The position numbers and the translations under genes are program-made. 64,000 nucleotides of DNA from Lavandula angustifolia (taxonomy: Eukaryota; Streptophyta; Magnoliopsida; Lamiales; Lamiaceae): positions 9,866,681 through 9,930,680 of the forward strand of contig CM054813.1 of assembly GCA_028984105.1 (NCBI GenBank). Direction: 5' to 3'. The notes beneath the pieces are model-generated. The model did no database searches, was not told the origin of the DNA, and saw nothing but the letters and a program-made list of their open reading frames with translations. Positions within the stretch are counted from its first letter, which is position 1; every line of letters starts with the position of its first letter. Shown piece after piece: positions 1 through 12,739 of this stretch.

Positions 1-78
1 GAGGAAGAAAGTGCCCAAAGCATCACAACCGTTCAAGAAGCTGCAGATCTTATTGAGGAACTTCTGGATAAGAATTGA
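1..78 (+). CDS. Acyl carrier protein, chloroplastic (C-terminal exon, partial)
   Basis: An open frame enters from the left edge and codes for 25 residues ending in a TGA at 76-78. The peptide contains SITTVQEAADLIEELLDK, which resembles the last helix of plant chloroplast acyl carrier proteins (the TVQ-AADLIE stretch before a short charged tail). ACP carries the growing acyl chain on a phosphopantetheine serine during plastid fatty-acid synthesis; that serine motif would lie in an upstream exon outside the window. The 3' UTR probably runs to about 300, where a CT-rich tract follows. The call rests on one short exon, so another small protein with a similar helix cannot be excluded. Confidence 0.68.
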   Translation, partial: EEESAQSITTVQEAADLIEELLDKN

Positions 79-1389
79 TGAGTGATTCTTCCTTCTCCTA
101 TAAACCAGTTTCTCGGCAGCAACATAAAAAGGGTACCCCCGGTTTTACGTTCTTGCTTATTTCGTCGATCAAAATAGCTTCGTTTTCATTTGATTTCCCA
201 TGTTAGACTTGTGTTTGATGATGTTTAAGGCTATAAGTTTTGTTTCTGTTCTTGAAACTGACTGTACTGTCATTTGATGTATTTGGTTATGGGGAATAAA
301 CTCTCTCTCTCTCTCTTAACCAACACCCCACCCCCACCCCAAATTAACTTGAATGTATATCGTCTCAAATTAACTTGAATTGCCTAAAATTCCAACTTTA
401 TAAGTAGTATTAGTATGTGCAGAAGAGATCTTCAAGGAAATGGTGTAGGAAGAGTTTTTAACAACTGATAAATCATACACTCAGTCCCATTGGCTTGTCC
501 TAATAAAGTTGGGATCCTTCTCAATTTAAAATAAATAAGTTTATTAGAACGGGAGTATGACTTTAACATCATTTTCTAACCGATTCAAATTTAGTAATCT
601 AAATGAAGAACAAAAATGCGATTTTATTGATCAATTAACGCCCCCACCAAATTATGTACTTATTCTCTTATTTTAGAAAATTCCCTTTAAATTTACATAT
701 TTTTCCGTCTTTCTCAAAATTGCAGTGTTGATATATATATACTTAAAATACGAATTTCCCTCAATTCTAAATCTTGAATCCAAAGAGCAAACACCCACTC
801 CACAAAGGCGAAGAAAGTGTTATATGATGGGCCTCTTCACATGATAATTTAACATCGGGTGGCTCCAGCTATGCATTTATTCAGATTCACATTTCCAACT
901 GTAAAACACAAGCCTCGGCCTTCAACTTGCAAGAATAATGCAAGTAATGATCAAGAATCCAACTTTATAACATTTACTTCACCAAATGTTAACTCGAGAT
1001 GTTATACTTAATCAAATACATCGAATGCATGATCGATTGTACAACGTTGGACATTAGCCCTAATTGAATATGCTTTGAATTATAAGGGTAACTAAATGGA
1101 AGATATAATACTAATAAACAAAAAGAATGGCTAGTTAAATAGGAAAATGACATGTAGTACTAGTATATCTATCATATACAACTCCAAAGAACAAAATACA
1201 TCAACTCCAAGAAAATGGAAGAATTATCGTTAAAAGTTACAGATCTTAATATAGCCAACATCTTTATATCAAATATGTCACAAATAATTAGCTTAATTAA
1301 TATGGATTTACGAGCTATTCTAAATAAGCATCAGTATGCAACTTGAATATCGGCATTCGGGTTTCTATTGCCGCATAAAACAATACCAT
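79..1389. other. Intergenic: ACP 3' UTR and AT-rich spacer
   Basis: No convincing coding potential. It holds the 3' UTR of the preceding gene, a short CT run near 301-316, and AT-rich sequence. The part near 1200-1389 is probably the 3' UTR of the minus-strand arabinogalactan gene. Confidence 0.6.
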
Positions 1390-1713
1390 CTATCTCATGA
1401 AATAATGAAAACTAACAGTAACCAAAAAGCCAACCACACAATAAAAGCATCGAAGTCCCACTATTTCTGCAGAGGAATCTTGCGAAGGGGCAGAGGGGCC
1501 GAAGGCGGTGTCGAGGCCGGCGGAGCCCGTTAGATCGGGGTTCGGAGGGCTACGGGTGGAGGGGATCGTCGGCATGAACTCTCCGGTGGGAGGTTCGATG
1601 GCGGCACCGGTGGAGGGGAGGAGAGGAGAGATGTCTGGAGATAGGGCCAGAGTGGATGACACGATGAATAAGGTTGTAGTGATGATGGCTGCAAGAAAGT
1701 TCAAAGAAGGCAT
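1390..1713 (-). CDS. Small classical arabinogalactan protein (AGP25/26/27-like), GPI-anchored
   Basis: A 107-residue minus-strand frame. The second in-frame ATG (1713) was chosen because it starts a clean signal peptide: a short charged start, then a hydrophobic stretch (LAAIITTTLFIVSSTLA, about residues 7-23). The mature part (24-85) is rich in Pro, Ser and Thr with spaced SP/PP motifs (SPDISPLLPS, PPTGEFMPTIPS, SPPNPD), expected to be hydroxylated and O-glycosylated with arabinogalactan. The C-terminus is hydrophobic (about 86-105), as in a GPI-attachment signal. This order matches the small classical AGP group containing Arabidopsis AGP25-27. Such proteins sit on the outer plasma membrane or in the wall. 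A TA/CT microsatellite lies 50-130 bp upstream. The gene appears intronless, and the specific subgroup is by resemblance only. Confidence 0.75.
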   Translation of the reverse strand: MPSLNFLAAIITTTLFIVSSTLALSPDISPLLPSTGAAIEPPTGEFMPTIPSTRSPPNPDLTGSAGLDTAFGPSAPSQDSSAEIVGLRCFYCVVGFLVTVSFHYFMR

Positions 1714-1760
1714 TTTGAACTTGTAATGTAATGATGGTGGATTGGAGATGATCACACTTA

Positions 1761-1763
<3 letters not shown>

Positions 1764-1813
<50 letters not shown>

Positions 1814-1840
1814 CCTCTCTCTCTCTCTCTCTCTCTCTCT
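1764..1840. repeat. (TA)n followed by (CT)n microsatellite
   Basis: About 48 bp of alternating TA (1764-1811) runs into about 27 bp of alternating CT (1814-1840). It lies just upstream of the minus-strand AGP start, in its likely core promoter or 5' UTR. Read on the gene's strand, the CT run is a GA tract. Confidence 0.95.
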
Positions 1841-2720
1841 TATTCTTTTCAATTTCTTTTTGAGTTTTATGATTGAGGGAATGAAGAGGGTGTTACAAGG
1901 TTTTGTGATGATTGGGGAGTTGATGAATATATGGAATGAGTGGGATTGCATGTGATGGATAGGTGAGGGAGAAATTTAGGTTGTTTGTTAGTGAATTAGC
2001 AATAGTATATCTAGAGTGTTTTTTTTTTTTTGAAATGCTTGATTGGCGCTTTTGCTTGGTCCATAATCATTTTGTAAATAATGACTTGAATTATATGAAA
2101 ATTACTATCAAAAGGATCTGGATATTGTTTTATTTATAGAGGTGTTTTTAATGTCAAAGGGGTTATGATGATCGTAAACAATGACTCAAATTATGTTGAT
2201 ATTGAATTATATCAAGATTACTGTCAGGATCTGTTTTTCATGAAGCAATTTTTAGTACACCTAGGCTTCGGATTACATCTTTATAGTCCCAACTACGTAG
2301 TACGCACATCGTGAAATTCTGCTCTCCCCTAGATCTGGACAATGGAAATTACATGTCTTGTTCTCAATTTTCTTTCATGTCTTCAAAATTTCCGTTGAAA
2401 TCACAATCACAACAATACAAGTGTACTAAAAATTTACTAAAGCGCGCAAAATCTGTAATTTCGAGATAAATGAGATGAAATTACGGGATTCCTCTTAATA
2501 TAGATCAAACTTACTAAAGTTTAAGCATAACCAGAAATGTGGATAGTAGAAGAAATGGTGTTGAATTCTACAAAAAGCATTATCATACAAATGTAATAAG
2601 GAGACTTGTAATACAAAGAAACAAAAAGCATGAAGAAACTCTTACCATCTCTACAATATAACTAATGCACCTTTTGGGATAACTCTTCAACCTGCTTGAA
2701 TTCATAACAACTTTCCTTTT
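1841..2720. other. Intergenic between AGP promoter and RUNKEL 3' UTR
   Basis: AT-rich sequence with no supported gene. The left part is the AGP upstream region. The right part (to 2720) probably holds the distal 3' UTR exon of RUNKEL. On the minus strand a canonical intron fits 2804-2721 (GT at 2804-2803, AG at 2722-2721), just after the stop codon. Confidence 0.55.
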
Positions 2721-2819
2721 CTGCAAGAATGGACAATCAACACTGAGCCCTATGTAAAACCACCTTTCGATATAAGCAAGAAGATAAACATGAAGAATAC
2801 GAACCTTTGGAACTGGGAG

Positions 2820-5800
2820 CTAGCGAGGGAGCCTCTGCAGCTCCTTTGCTACTTGAAAGGAGACCCTGGCAACACTTTTTATGCTAGAACCCCTCAGTTT
2901 TGAAACAATTGCTTCGATTTTTGCCAACTCCGATGCGCTAATTGGTACTGTCATCGAAAATAGAAGGTACTGTCGACAAGAAAAGCCAAGAGCGTGGAGA
3001 ACCCGCTCCACCACCAAGTGGGAGATGCTACCACTGAGCCCGGCCTCAAGTAGTGCCAAAACTTTGAAGAGATTCATGAACAAGTTCATGGCTGATTCCC
3101 TTGGAGCTGCTTCGAAGGACAAGATTAGACATTCGGAGGCTAAATCTGCAATACTGGCTTCAAAGGATTTGCTTAGTTCAAGGAGTGCTCCTATGTTAAT
3201 GGCAAAGTCTGTTATATCTTTTATGCACTGTTGCTGGTCAATATTGCTCTCACTTGAACCGTCGTATAAGAGTGTGGGCTGTTTTGAATAAACAAAGCCT
3301 TGCTTGGAGTTTACAGAGCGTAGAAGGAATGCCCTGCATAGGCCAAGTGTTGGCTCGATGAAATCTTCCATCTCCTTGGCTAGTAAGAATTCTAAAAGAT
3401 ATCCAATCTTTCTCACAGCTTTTAGCTCGGAGATGATCTTTGTTTCAAGCTCTGGGGCAGATACTAGAGCCAGACACAGCATAACTTTGGTCACGCTGAT
3501 ATTTGAGAAATCGCCCAGCAGAGATTCGAACCACTGAGAGACAGATTTCATGTGAAGAATGTCGGATATCTTTATGTAACTGGACTCGATGAGCATGAGA
3601 AGAAGTTTTTGAGCGTACATCGGAATGGGGTCTTCATCCACAATCAGAGAAGGGTATAGGCGGAGGAAATGGACATTAGATACAAACTTCAAATCTTCTG
3701 TCCTGTGCTCCTCCTCCATTGTTTCACTCAGGAAAAGGACCATGACATCGAAGAATATCTTCAAGCATAAAAACCGAGCATCTCCATCCTTGTTTCCCTT
3801 GTACAGAGCAGCCAGGCTGGGAAGGATCTGGCGGATGAAGATAGCAGGATTATTGTTGATTGCTGTTGGCTCCTCGGATATTGATTCCAAAACTCGCAGA
3901 AGAGTTATCTGGAAGTCATCCCTCCCCTGAAATCAACCATGAAGCAGATATCATTACACAAGCAATTACCAGTTTACAAGTAAGACAACTGTAGTAAGTA
4001 GTAACTGCAAATTTTTAGATAATTGCGTTTCTCATTTATTTCATGCTGAGTTCGGTGCCTGATAAGATTCAGACAAAAACTAGGATGACTACAAAAGGCT
4101 GAAACTATTTTCACAAAATGTTAGCTATTGCTAGAAGGTGACATAATCTCTTCAATAGGCATATATGTATAGGTATCTAAAATTATGTTCACACAACGGT
4201 TAAGGTTGGCTAATACAACGAAAAGATCTAAGGACCGAAAACTAAATATAAATTATTAATGTTTGGTGAAACCCATTTTACAGTGTCACTCATTCATAGT
4301 GCGACGAACAGTAGCATGTGATTAAGAAGAAAATAGAGAATCATCAAATGCATGTCAAATTAATAAATCTTCTGAATTATGAGTATAAGCATACCAACCT
4401 AAATGAACTTGAAATTGGAAATCAAAACATGATCTTAAGCACCCAAAATTTAAATCCTACTTTCTTTGATGTATCAGGCGTCGTTAGAAAGACATATAAT
4501 TCATGGAGTTCCACTGACATTATCATTTATCTTAAATGGGGCCTGATTTTTTTCATAAATTACTCCCAGTTACAAAGTTGACAAGTCATTGGTCAAGATA
4601 AAAGCATTAGTAGGTAACATGAGCAATGGGGAATTTGAATAACAGAAACATAACAGCAACAGTTTTCAGAAATATACCTGGAAAGGCAATTCGGCCAATT
4701 TAAGCAGATTCGCAACCAGTAGCAAAACCTGTGGAGTGATTACTGAATTCCTGAATAACGAGCTCCCTAGAAGATGGAGAACTACAGGAAAGAAATGAAT
4801 ACTGTTCCTTCGATTGGTGAGACCAGGGATTAGCCCTTGACGTCTGCCTCCCATAAGTTGTTGAATATCCTCTGTTATTGTTTCAAGCAATCCTGGTAAA
4901 GATGACACCACAGCAAGCACAAGTTGATTCAGACAGTCCTGTACGTATTTGTCTTTCTCTTTTGCAAGTCTTTCCAAAGCTGATAGAAATCTTGCATTGC
5001 AAAAGAAAAGTGGGAGACATCTCTTCCCATGCTTACAAAGTAGAGCCACAAAGAGGAGTGTCTTCCCCTTCAGGACTTCACTTCCCTGCTCAAAAAGAGA
5101 GACAAGATTTGAAACAATATTCTTGTCTTCCATTAACGGAAGAAGGAGGCGTCCTATATTCGTCTGCAAATGGCTTCCAAGCATTGCCATGTTTAGAAGG
5201 TTCAAGCAGATTTGCTGCTCACGTTGATTGCCCTTGAAAAGACTAGAACCGATGTCCTTTAGAGGGATTTTCTCAATAACCTGTTGAATGCTAGTCGGGC
5301 TGAAGCGAGCTAGACGTACCAAACATGAGCCTGCAGTAAGTTTCATACTTTCCTGCTTTCCAGGAGCCTTATATATATAACAAAGGTTGCTAATTACATC
5401 TTGGCTATTGAAACGAGTGGCCCAATATCCTCCATGACTAGAGATGTTCTCGATTGTTCTTAATGCATAAAGTTGGGTAAGATCGTCCTGTCCTTTCCGT
5501 AAGATAGATGAGATCAAAGAGGTTACTGAATTTGGGACCTGATTTAAAAAAAGAGAAAATATAATTGGTAAAATACCACAGGAAGAAAATCATAGCAGAT
5601 TAAGGTGTTCAGCTCATGGAAATAGTAAAGAAGTTAACCTGCCAGTTAGAAGATGGTCTGCTGTCTTTTGATGGAGATTCCTGAAGGTTATTATCCTTAG
5701 CAGGATCATTTAGAGTAGAAATGTAAAAGAGCAACTCGCCCATAGCAGCCATAGAAAACCTCCTCACTTTTTCCTGCATGTCTCTGAGACCATCTGTTAG

Positions 5801-8800
5801 AGCACCTAAAATTCCAGAATTTGCCAAATCATCTCCAATGAAAGTGGAATGGCGTATCAACAAGCCTATAAGTGAAGATAGCTGCACCCTCAAGGCTAGA
5901 GCCTTAGACTGCCTTACCATTTTGACAAGAACTAGCATTACTGGCCCATTGGTCAACATATTCGCAGCATCAGCATTAGTACTCAACATCTCAATGTACC
6001 TAAGCACATTTTGCTTATCACTATTCACATTCCCATTCATGATACTTATAATCCTAGTATACATATGATCCAATTTCTCCTTGGGCAATTTTGTAAAATC
6101 AGATGGGGGACTAGCCTGGAATGGAAGTGAAGGCAGTACGTCTGATCCTTTATCAATTTTTTTGCTAGGCATAACTGGCCTAACAGAGAGATCAGATGGA
6201 TGCCATAGCACCTCCAAGAGGTCTGAAGTTGATTTCCTTTCACCAAAATCCAGGACACGTCCAGAAACGTCTTTGGGCCTTGGAGTCTTCAGCTGAGGGC
6301 TAGCACTGGGTGGTGTCGGTACTGCAGGACTCACTTCCATTTGCTCTGAAGATAATTCGTGGTCTTGCGCTCTAGAGTTATCAAGCAAATGAGTGTCAAC
6401 AACATTTGATACTTCAGAATGATTCGTCTCTTCAACTTTTCCACCTTGTTTGCAAGGAGTTGAGAAATTATCTTCGGTGGTGGACGATTCATTCTCAGAC
6501 ACATCGGTTTCATCATTCCCTTCATTTTCGGTGCTCTCATCAAAATCAAGTTCCATGTCATTGTTTTCAATTTTGATTTCTGCATCATTCTTTGAGCTAT
6601 TAGGTAATGGCCTTCGGTAATTCTCTTTCTCATTTTCCCTGTGCAGGTTAGATTTTGCAATTCTTGAAAGACGCAGGAGATTCAAGCCACCTGTCTTATT
6701 CGAAGCGTCTCTCTGCTTTGTATCAGGTATTCTGCCTGAAGGTTTGGTTTGAGCTTTACAGCCACTATAGATACCTTTAGATGCTGTTTCTTCTCCTTTC
6801 CCTGCAGCATTGAAATTCTCGTCTTGCTTATTAGGCATTCTTGAATCTTTTCCGCCAGATCTAGTGGGTGTCTTGTTTCGGTTAGGTTTATCTCCATTGC
6901 GCTCGGTAAGTCGCGGTTCAGAAGACTGCTCAATCATGTTAGTAAAAGCAGGCTGAGGAGGTAATTCCAATGAAACGAATTTCGTCCTCCAAAAAGCATG
7001 ATCACAAAGCTCAGGCCACTGTATTCTCTCAGCTGGATCTTTGATCAAGAGAGAATTTATCAAATTTACAAATGGTCGGCTTGGTGTTCCAGGAAGCGGA
7101 GGATGTGCATCCAAAAGAATTGATTTAGCCAATTGAGTGAATTCCTTGTCAATAAATGGAGGTCTGCCAGTATAACACTCATATAGCACACAACCAAGAG
7201 CCCAGAAATCAGAACTGTATGAATGAACCCCTCCATCTTGGAACAATTCAGGAGCCATGTAGCAAGGAGTTCCACGTTTTGCTTGGGGTAGCTAGGCATC
7301 CAATAAAAATTATAGAATAATCAAGTAGCGAAACAGGGATACCAATATTTACAAAAATAAATGGTATACTCATTCAGGAAATCAAGTTACAATGCCAGTT
7401 AACCATACTTCCAAGTCGAAAAAATAATAACTAGAAAACACACCTGTGATGTCATGGATATGTCGCTCAGTTTTCTTGCTAATCCAAAATCGCACAGCTG
7501 AAGCATACAACATTTATTGGGATCTTTTCAGAATAATCCAACATATTCTCAAACTTGCGCATGGATAGGGGAAATATAGTACCTTTGTGTGTCCATTTTC
7601 ATCGAGAAGAATGTTAGATGGTTTTAAGTCACAGTAAATGATTCCCTTTGAATGCAAGTACCTGTTGATGATGGCAGCAATATCTCAAAAACAATAAGTT
7701 TCAATAGGGTTTTGCAACAAGAGGGTTTAGCAAAATTTGATTCTTACTGCAGAGCTGCTACAAGACCATAAGCCAAGTCATGAATAGAATCTTCAGGAAG
7801 CTTGCCATCCTGCCGTATAGATTAATTATTAAATGGCTCAAAGTCAAACATTCAGAGAAAGTATTTTACAGTTGATAAGTGACTATCAACTGGAAGAAGG
7901 TACATAACATGTAACACCAAACCATATAGGTGAGTTCATCAATGTTCATATATTTAAGAGAAAACAAACCATGAAATATAGTTTTTTCAGTTTTTCTCAG
8001 CTCAGCTACAACTTAATAAGCTTTAGGCTCTCAAGCCAAACGAGCAGAGGCGAGGCCATTTCCAATAGAAAGTACAGATATGAGGCTTGAGGTTCATCTT
8101 GTGCCATAGGCCATAGCAGACGCACATATGATGAGCCATACTCTTTGTAACCACTATAAGACCTATATGTATTATTATCTGAACTACTTATATGATTCTA
8201 AGTACCTAGCGTAAGACGAGCTCAATGAATATTTAAACCTGTTTCGTTCCAGAATTCCTAAGAAAGTCAACTTGGCACACATTCATCAGGGCCTTCGTTC
8301 TCAATTTCAAGAGGACCGTCCTCTTTTTATGTTATTGTAAAAAGGGCCAGGGTAATGAATTCTTTTTTTTTTTTTTTTTTTTTAAAAACAAGATAACAGT
8401 AATCTGGATATCTTAAGTCATATAGATCCAAGCATAGCAATGAGATAATATCATGAATCTTGATGCAGGAAACTAGTTGATGCAGACAACTAGTTAAACA
8501 ATCAATCACCTGTTGCAATAAGGTCATCAAGTTTCCTCCAACACAGTACTCCAGAACCAACCACAAATGAGCTGATGTTTCGTACCTACATTATCAGTTG
8601 ACCAAGAAAAGAAAACGAGTAAGAACAAAATGAAGTGAGAAAGTAACACCTCATCAATGTCAAATACCATGTCAATCCATTAGAAAATACCAATATTTCT
8701 ACCTTCTCATAGTGCAAACTTACCATGAGTAGAACCTTAGCACATTAGAATGATCAAGAGTATGAAGAATCCTCACCTGTAAAAAGGAACATAATTTGAA

Positions 8801-9331
8801 TAAATGGATAGACCAAGTACCAAACTACTAACAGAGGAGTAGTATGCACATTCATGAGTATCTTCAACATCTCAAATACATTCATAGCGGATTTCTCCAT
8901 GAAAAATTGCATCGTGATTATGAAACAATTCACTAATTAGAGGATAACAGTTCGAACGCGTCACATCATATCTACACGTTTACTGCAGTGACAGCATAAA
9001 CCTTGCCAGAATCATATTATCCAAACACTAAACAAAATCAAATTATCCAAAAACTGAACAAAATCAAACAAACCAACGGCGCAAATGCTTACTTCCTGAA
9101 GGACCTTGTTACGGTGAGATTTGTCGACGCTCTTGATGGCGAAATACTCAATTGTCTTCTTCTTCCTTCCTTTGTAGACAGTCTGCAACACACAATTTCA
9201 GATAAATACAGTTCAGATGTGAAATACACGCCTAGAAAAGGAATTTGTTCCACAGCTGCGATTCTAGTTGGAGTTAGGATTACCGAGTATTTGCCGCGGC
9301 CGATGGCTTCGTAAATGTGATAGTGATTCAT
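2820..9331 (-). CDS. RUK: RUNKEL / Fused-type serine/threonine kinase-like protein
   Basis: Ten exons join in frame with GT-AG borders: 9331-9284, 9182-9093, 8776-8724, 8585-8510, 7809-7748, 7661-7583, 7497-7444, 7291-5639, 5538-4678 and 3926-2820, giving 1360 residues (Arabidopsis RUNKEL is close to 1366). The start is M-NHYHIYEAIGRGKYS. The kinase domain spans about 4-254: glycine loop GRGKYSTVYKG, Lys33 in FAIK, YCDLKPSN (119-126) in place of HRD, DFG at 139-141 and APE at 167-169. A charged low-complexity linker (about 270-520) follows, then a long helical ARM/HEAT-like region to the C-terminus. RUNKEL is a microtubule-associated protein of the phragmoplast needed for cell-plate expansion in cytokinesis. 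The gene looks intact. It has a likely 84-bp 3' UTR intron and a GA-rich 5' UTR. Confidence 0.96.
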
Positions 9332-9380
9332 GCTCGGTTCCCCAAATCTGTGAGTCAATCAACGATTTCTGCGTGAGATG

Positions 9381-9383
<3 letters not shown>

Positions 9384-9422
<39 letters not shown>
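9384..9422. repeat. (GA)n microsatellite in RUNKEL 5' UTR
   Basis: Nearly pure alternating GA, 53-91 bp upstream of the RUNKEL start codon (it reads as CT on the gene strand). Pyrimidine-rich CT tracts are common in plant 5' UTRs and core promoters; a regulatory role here is inference. Confidence 0.95.
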
Positions 9423-9426
<4 letters not shown>

Positions 9427-10412
9427 ATTCAAATTTGGGGCAACGGAAAAAAGGAGGTAAGTAGTGTGAATGTTTGGCCAAACAGTGCCTAAAATTTTAA
9501 AATAAATTTTATTTGAATTTTTATGTTTTTCCGTATTCTTGCATTTGTATTTAATTAAATTTTATTATGACGAGGAAAATCAGTATCATTTGTTGAAGGT
9601 GAATACCAATGAAAATCGTATTATTTATTTTATGTAGTTTATTTTTTCAATTTTAAATTTGAAAAAAGGGTGAATGATGGATATATTAGAAGAAATCATA
9701 AGCTCCACTTTCTTTTCATTTGTAATTATCTTATTAAAACATTTTTGTTCAAGGAAAAACTTTTGTCGCTAATTAAAAAGAACCAGTTATAACTTTTTCA
9801 AACAAAAAAAAAATTAATCACTATTCAATCTAGATCTTGAATAGTAAGACATTTATTAAATATATTTAATATGTCAAAAGTTGTGGTCCTTATTAAAAGG
9901 TAAGTCTATATTACTTTTCAACATTTTCTGGTAAAATAGTCCACTCAAGCTTAACTATGTAGTAAATATTTATCAAGTGAATATACACAAATTAAACGTT
10001 ACCGTGTCTTTATATATTGTTTAATGTACTCGATTAGTTTAGTACCTTTATAATGTATATGCACAAATTCACCAAAATTGAAGTGCATTTTAGAAATTTA
10101 ATTCACAATAAATGACTATAAACAGTAATAGTACATGATTTGAGTGTAATCTGCAACATAGACCCTCAAATTTTAATTTTGATTGGACGAAGTTAACTAA
10201 TTAAAAATTTAAGTATTTTAGGATACGAGCTAACAAAATTAGTATAAGCAGTTTACATATATATATTTGGGGGGAGTAAAAAATGTATAACAAAGAGAAA
10301 ATGATGATTTCGGTTAATGAGATAATAAAATTCTCAACTGGACTTCTAAAATATAGTTAATTCGTATATAGGCACATGAAAATATTAAGACTACTCAACA
10401 AGAAAATTAAAA

Positions 10413-10462
<50 letters not shown>

Positions 10463-10846
10463 CGTTGTTCAAGTATGTATATGCAATATGTATCGTATCC
10501 TGTTTCCGAATGCACATATACATTCATCCAAACAACACATCATAACGTATATTTACTCTACTCGCATACTTCTCTATCTAATAATTTGACTAAATGATAA
10601 TTTACTATTTTAACTTAATTTAATTTAGTTATAAGTTATTGAAACATAGAAATCTAATAGTTACGACTTATGAGGTTAAAATTAAATGTAAGTTTTGATC
10701 ATAAGACTAAATTCGCAAATATTAAAATTACGGAATCAAGACTCATATTGAAAACTAATGGAATCAAAATCGTAATATGAACCTGAAATTATATATAAGT
10801 ACAATTTTTAAGACTAAAACTGCAATATTAAAAAGGCAAATATGAT
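9423..10846. other. AT-rich intergenic spacer
   Basis: The left end is the RUNKEL promoter. The rest is AT-rich with frequent stops in all frames, a TA microsatellite at 10414-10458 and no recognisable gene. Scattered poly-A/poly-T runs suggest old decayed repeats, but I could not name any. Confidence 0.6.
10414..10458. repeat. (TA)n microsatellite
   Basis: About 45 bp of uninterrupted TA dinucleotides in intergenic DNA. Confidence 0.95.
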
Positions 10847-11976
10847 CCCAAAATATACTAGTTTGGATGAATTGATTCCTTTTTTTTTAGTTAATTGGTC
10901 CCCAAATTATGATAGTTTGAATGAATTGGTCATTCTGATAAATTTTAAGTTAATTAACTGTTAGTCATAGCGGAATTTACGGAATAAAAGTTTCAAGGAC
11001 CAATTCATCCAATTTTTAAATTAAATTTTAACTATTTATTTTCATATATTTTTTGAAATTATTATTTTTTTTAAATAATTTTTTTGGTAACAAAAAAAAA
11101 TTAAAAGACATAAAAAAAAACTAACTAATAATAGTTATAAGGACCAATTCATTAAATTTTTAATTTTTTTTTTCAAATAAAAGTTTTGATACAAAAAAGA
11201 TTAATTAAAAATTAAAAAAATAATTAAATCTCATCTCCGCCATCGTACAAGGCCACGCTAGCCACTGCAACAATGAACTCCGCAACTTCGCCACCCTCGC
11301 CTACACCATCCTCTCCCAATCCTCCGTCTACGCCATCCTCCATATTATCTGGCTACCTCTCCCACCTCCAAGTCATGCAGCCGCTCGTCTCCAACAACAT
11401 CTCCGACTTTGAAGAACACAACAACACATTCTCCAAACACTGTGTCGAACCGCTCCCCTCATTCGTCGTGAGACGCAAAATTATTAGTTAATTTTGTATT
11501 TTAATTAAAAATATTTAAGTAACAAAAATATTTTTAAAAAAAAGTTAATTAAAAAAATTATTTGAAAAAAAAGTTGAAAAGTAATTTAAAAATTTAATGA
11601 GTTGGTCCCTAAAATTATTATTGATTAATATAGATTTAGTTTATTTTTTATTTTTAATTAATTTGGTATTTAAAATTTTTAATTTATTTTTTTCGTTATC
11701 AAAAATTTATTTGGGAAAAATAATTAAAAAACTTTATTTGAAAAAATAGTTAAAATTTAAATGAATTGTTCTAAAACTTTTATTCCGTAAATGTCTCTAT
11801 GACTAATTGTTAAGTAACTTAAAATTTAATGAAATAAACAATTTATCAAAACTATCATAATTGGAAGACCAATTAACTATAAAAATAGAATCAATTCATC
11901 AAACTAATCTAATTTAGAGACCAATTAAATAAAAATAATTTAAAAACTAATTCATCCAAGCTAACATATTTTTGGG
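10847..11976. mobile_element. Non-autonomous DNA element with long terminal inverted repeats
   Basis: The left end (CCCAAAATATACTAGTTTGG...) matches the reverse complement of the right end (CCCAAAAATATGTTAGCTTGG...). The similarity continues inward for roughly 180-200 bp on each side, including the stretch around TTTACGGAATAAAAGTTT at 10977-10994 and its inverted mate near 11776-11793. The right arm carries an extra partial duplication of its outer end. The arms are AT-rich and enclose a GC-richer core. No transposase is encoded. Long inverted ends suggest a Mutator-like or foldback element. I could not find a clear target duplication, so the exact ends are approximate. Confidence 0.7.
11229..11490. 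other. Gene-like core inside the inverted-repeat element (possible captured fragment)
   Basis: About 260 bp of markedly higher GC and codon-like composition between the AT-rich arms. One frame reads for about 55 codons from 11229, and a second frame takes over near 11340, so a coding fragment with one frame break is plausible. The parent gene was not recognised. This resembles the host-gene fragments carried by Pack-type elements, but the source is unknown. Confidence 0.45.
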
Positions 11977-11994
11977 TAACGTATGTGCCTGCCT

Positions 11995-12739
11995 TAGGGG
12001 TGTACATGGGCGGTTTTGGACGGGTGACAAACGGAACCGCAAACCACCCAAATGCTTGCGGTTTACAAAATTATCCAACCGCAACCGCCAAATATAAATA
12101 GAAAACCGCATGTTGGCGGGTTGAACGGTTGCGGGCGGTTTAGCGGGTTGATAAGTTTAAAAAAAAAAATTCTTACACAGTTTAAAAGATTATCAAAAGC
12201 AATAAATGATATTCTAAAAGTATTCCCAAAATATTTTAGGGTTTAGAAGCTGCGCTTGACTTGCTTTGGCCTTTGGGAATTGTTGTAGACTTGTAGTCGA
12301 GAATTTTCAGAAGAATTCACATATTGCATTTCTTTTTATTTTATGTGAATTAATTAGTTATTTTTTATTTTTTTATTACAAGTAAATGGCTTTGGAAGTA
12401 ATATTGATACACGTACTGCATCTCAACTTTTTCATATTAGTTATTACTATTTTAATATTGTTAATTTGGCATAGTGAGCTAATTAATAAAATTCAGTTTT
12501 TAGATTAAAAGTGTTAATATAATTATATAAATATGATATTATTGTAATTAAAATAAATATGCGGGTGGGCGGTTTAAATGCGGGTTTTCTAATTCAAATC
12601 CGCAACCCACCCAATACTTTGCGGGTTGTAAAAATTTAAACCGTTAATACGCACATAAAAATTTAAACCGCACGGTTGCGGACGGTTACGGGCGGGTGCG
12701 TGTGGGCGAGCGATTTTGCGGTTTTTTTGTACACCCCTA
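11995..12739. mobile_element. Non-autonomous hAT element
   Basis: 745 bp bounded by TAGGGGTGTAC on the left and its inverted copy GTACACCCCTA on the right; TAGGGGTG-type ends are typical of plant hAT elements. Flanking 8-mers are GCCTGCCT (11987-11994) and ACCTGCCT (12740-12747), a 7/8 match to the 8-bp duplication expected of hAT. Both ends contain many subterminal GCGGTT/GCGGGT motifs, a usual feature of hAT transposase-binding regions. The middle is AT-rich with no transposase, so it would depend on an autonomous relative. It lies 18 bp beyond the neighbouring inverted-repeat element. Confidence 0.85.

Noticed and set aside
1508..1726. 72-residue plus-strand frame opposite the AGP gene
   Set aside because: Shadow of the minus-strand AGP, which has signal peptide and GPI features.
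2881..3930. Plus-strand frames opposite RUNKEL exon 10
   Set aside because: Antisense shadows of a well-supported coding exon.
4318..4581. 87-residue plus-strand open frame
   Set aside because: Lies within RUNKEL intron 9 on the opposite strand, AT-rich, with no recognisable domain.
12052..12246. 64-residue frame in the hAT element
   Set aside because: Covers subterminal repeats and AT-rich filler; no transposase similarity.
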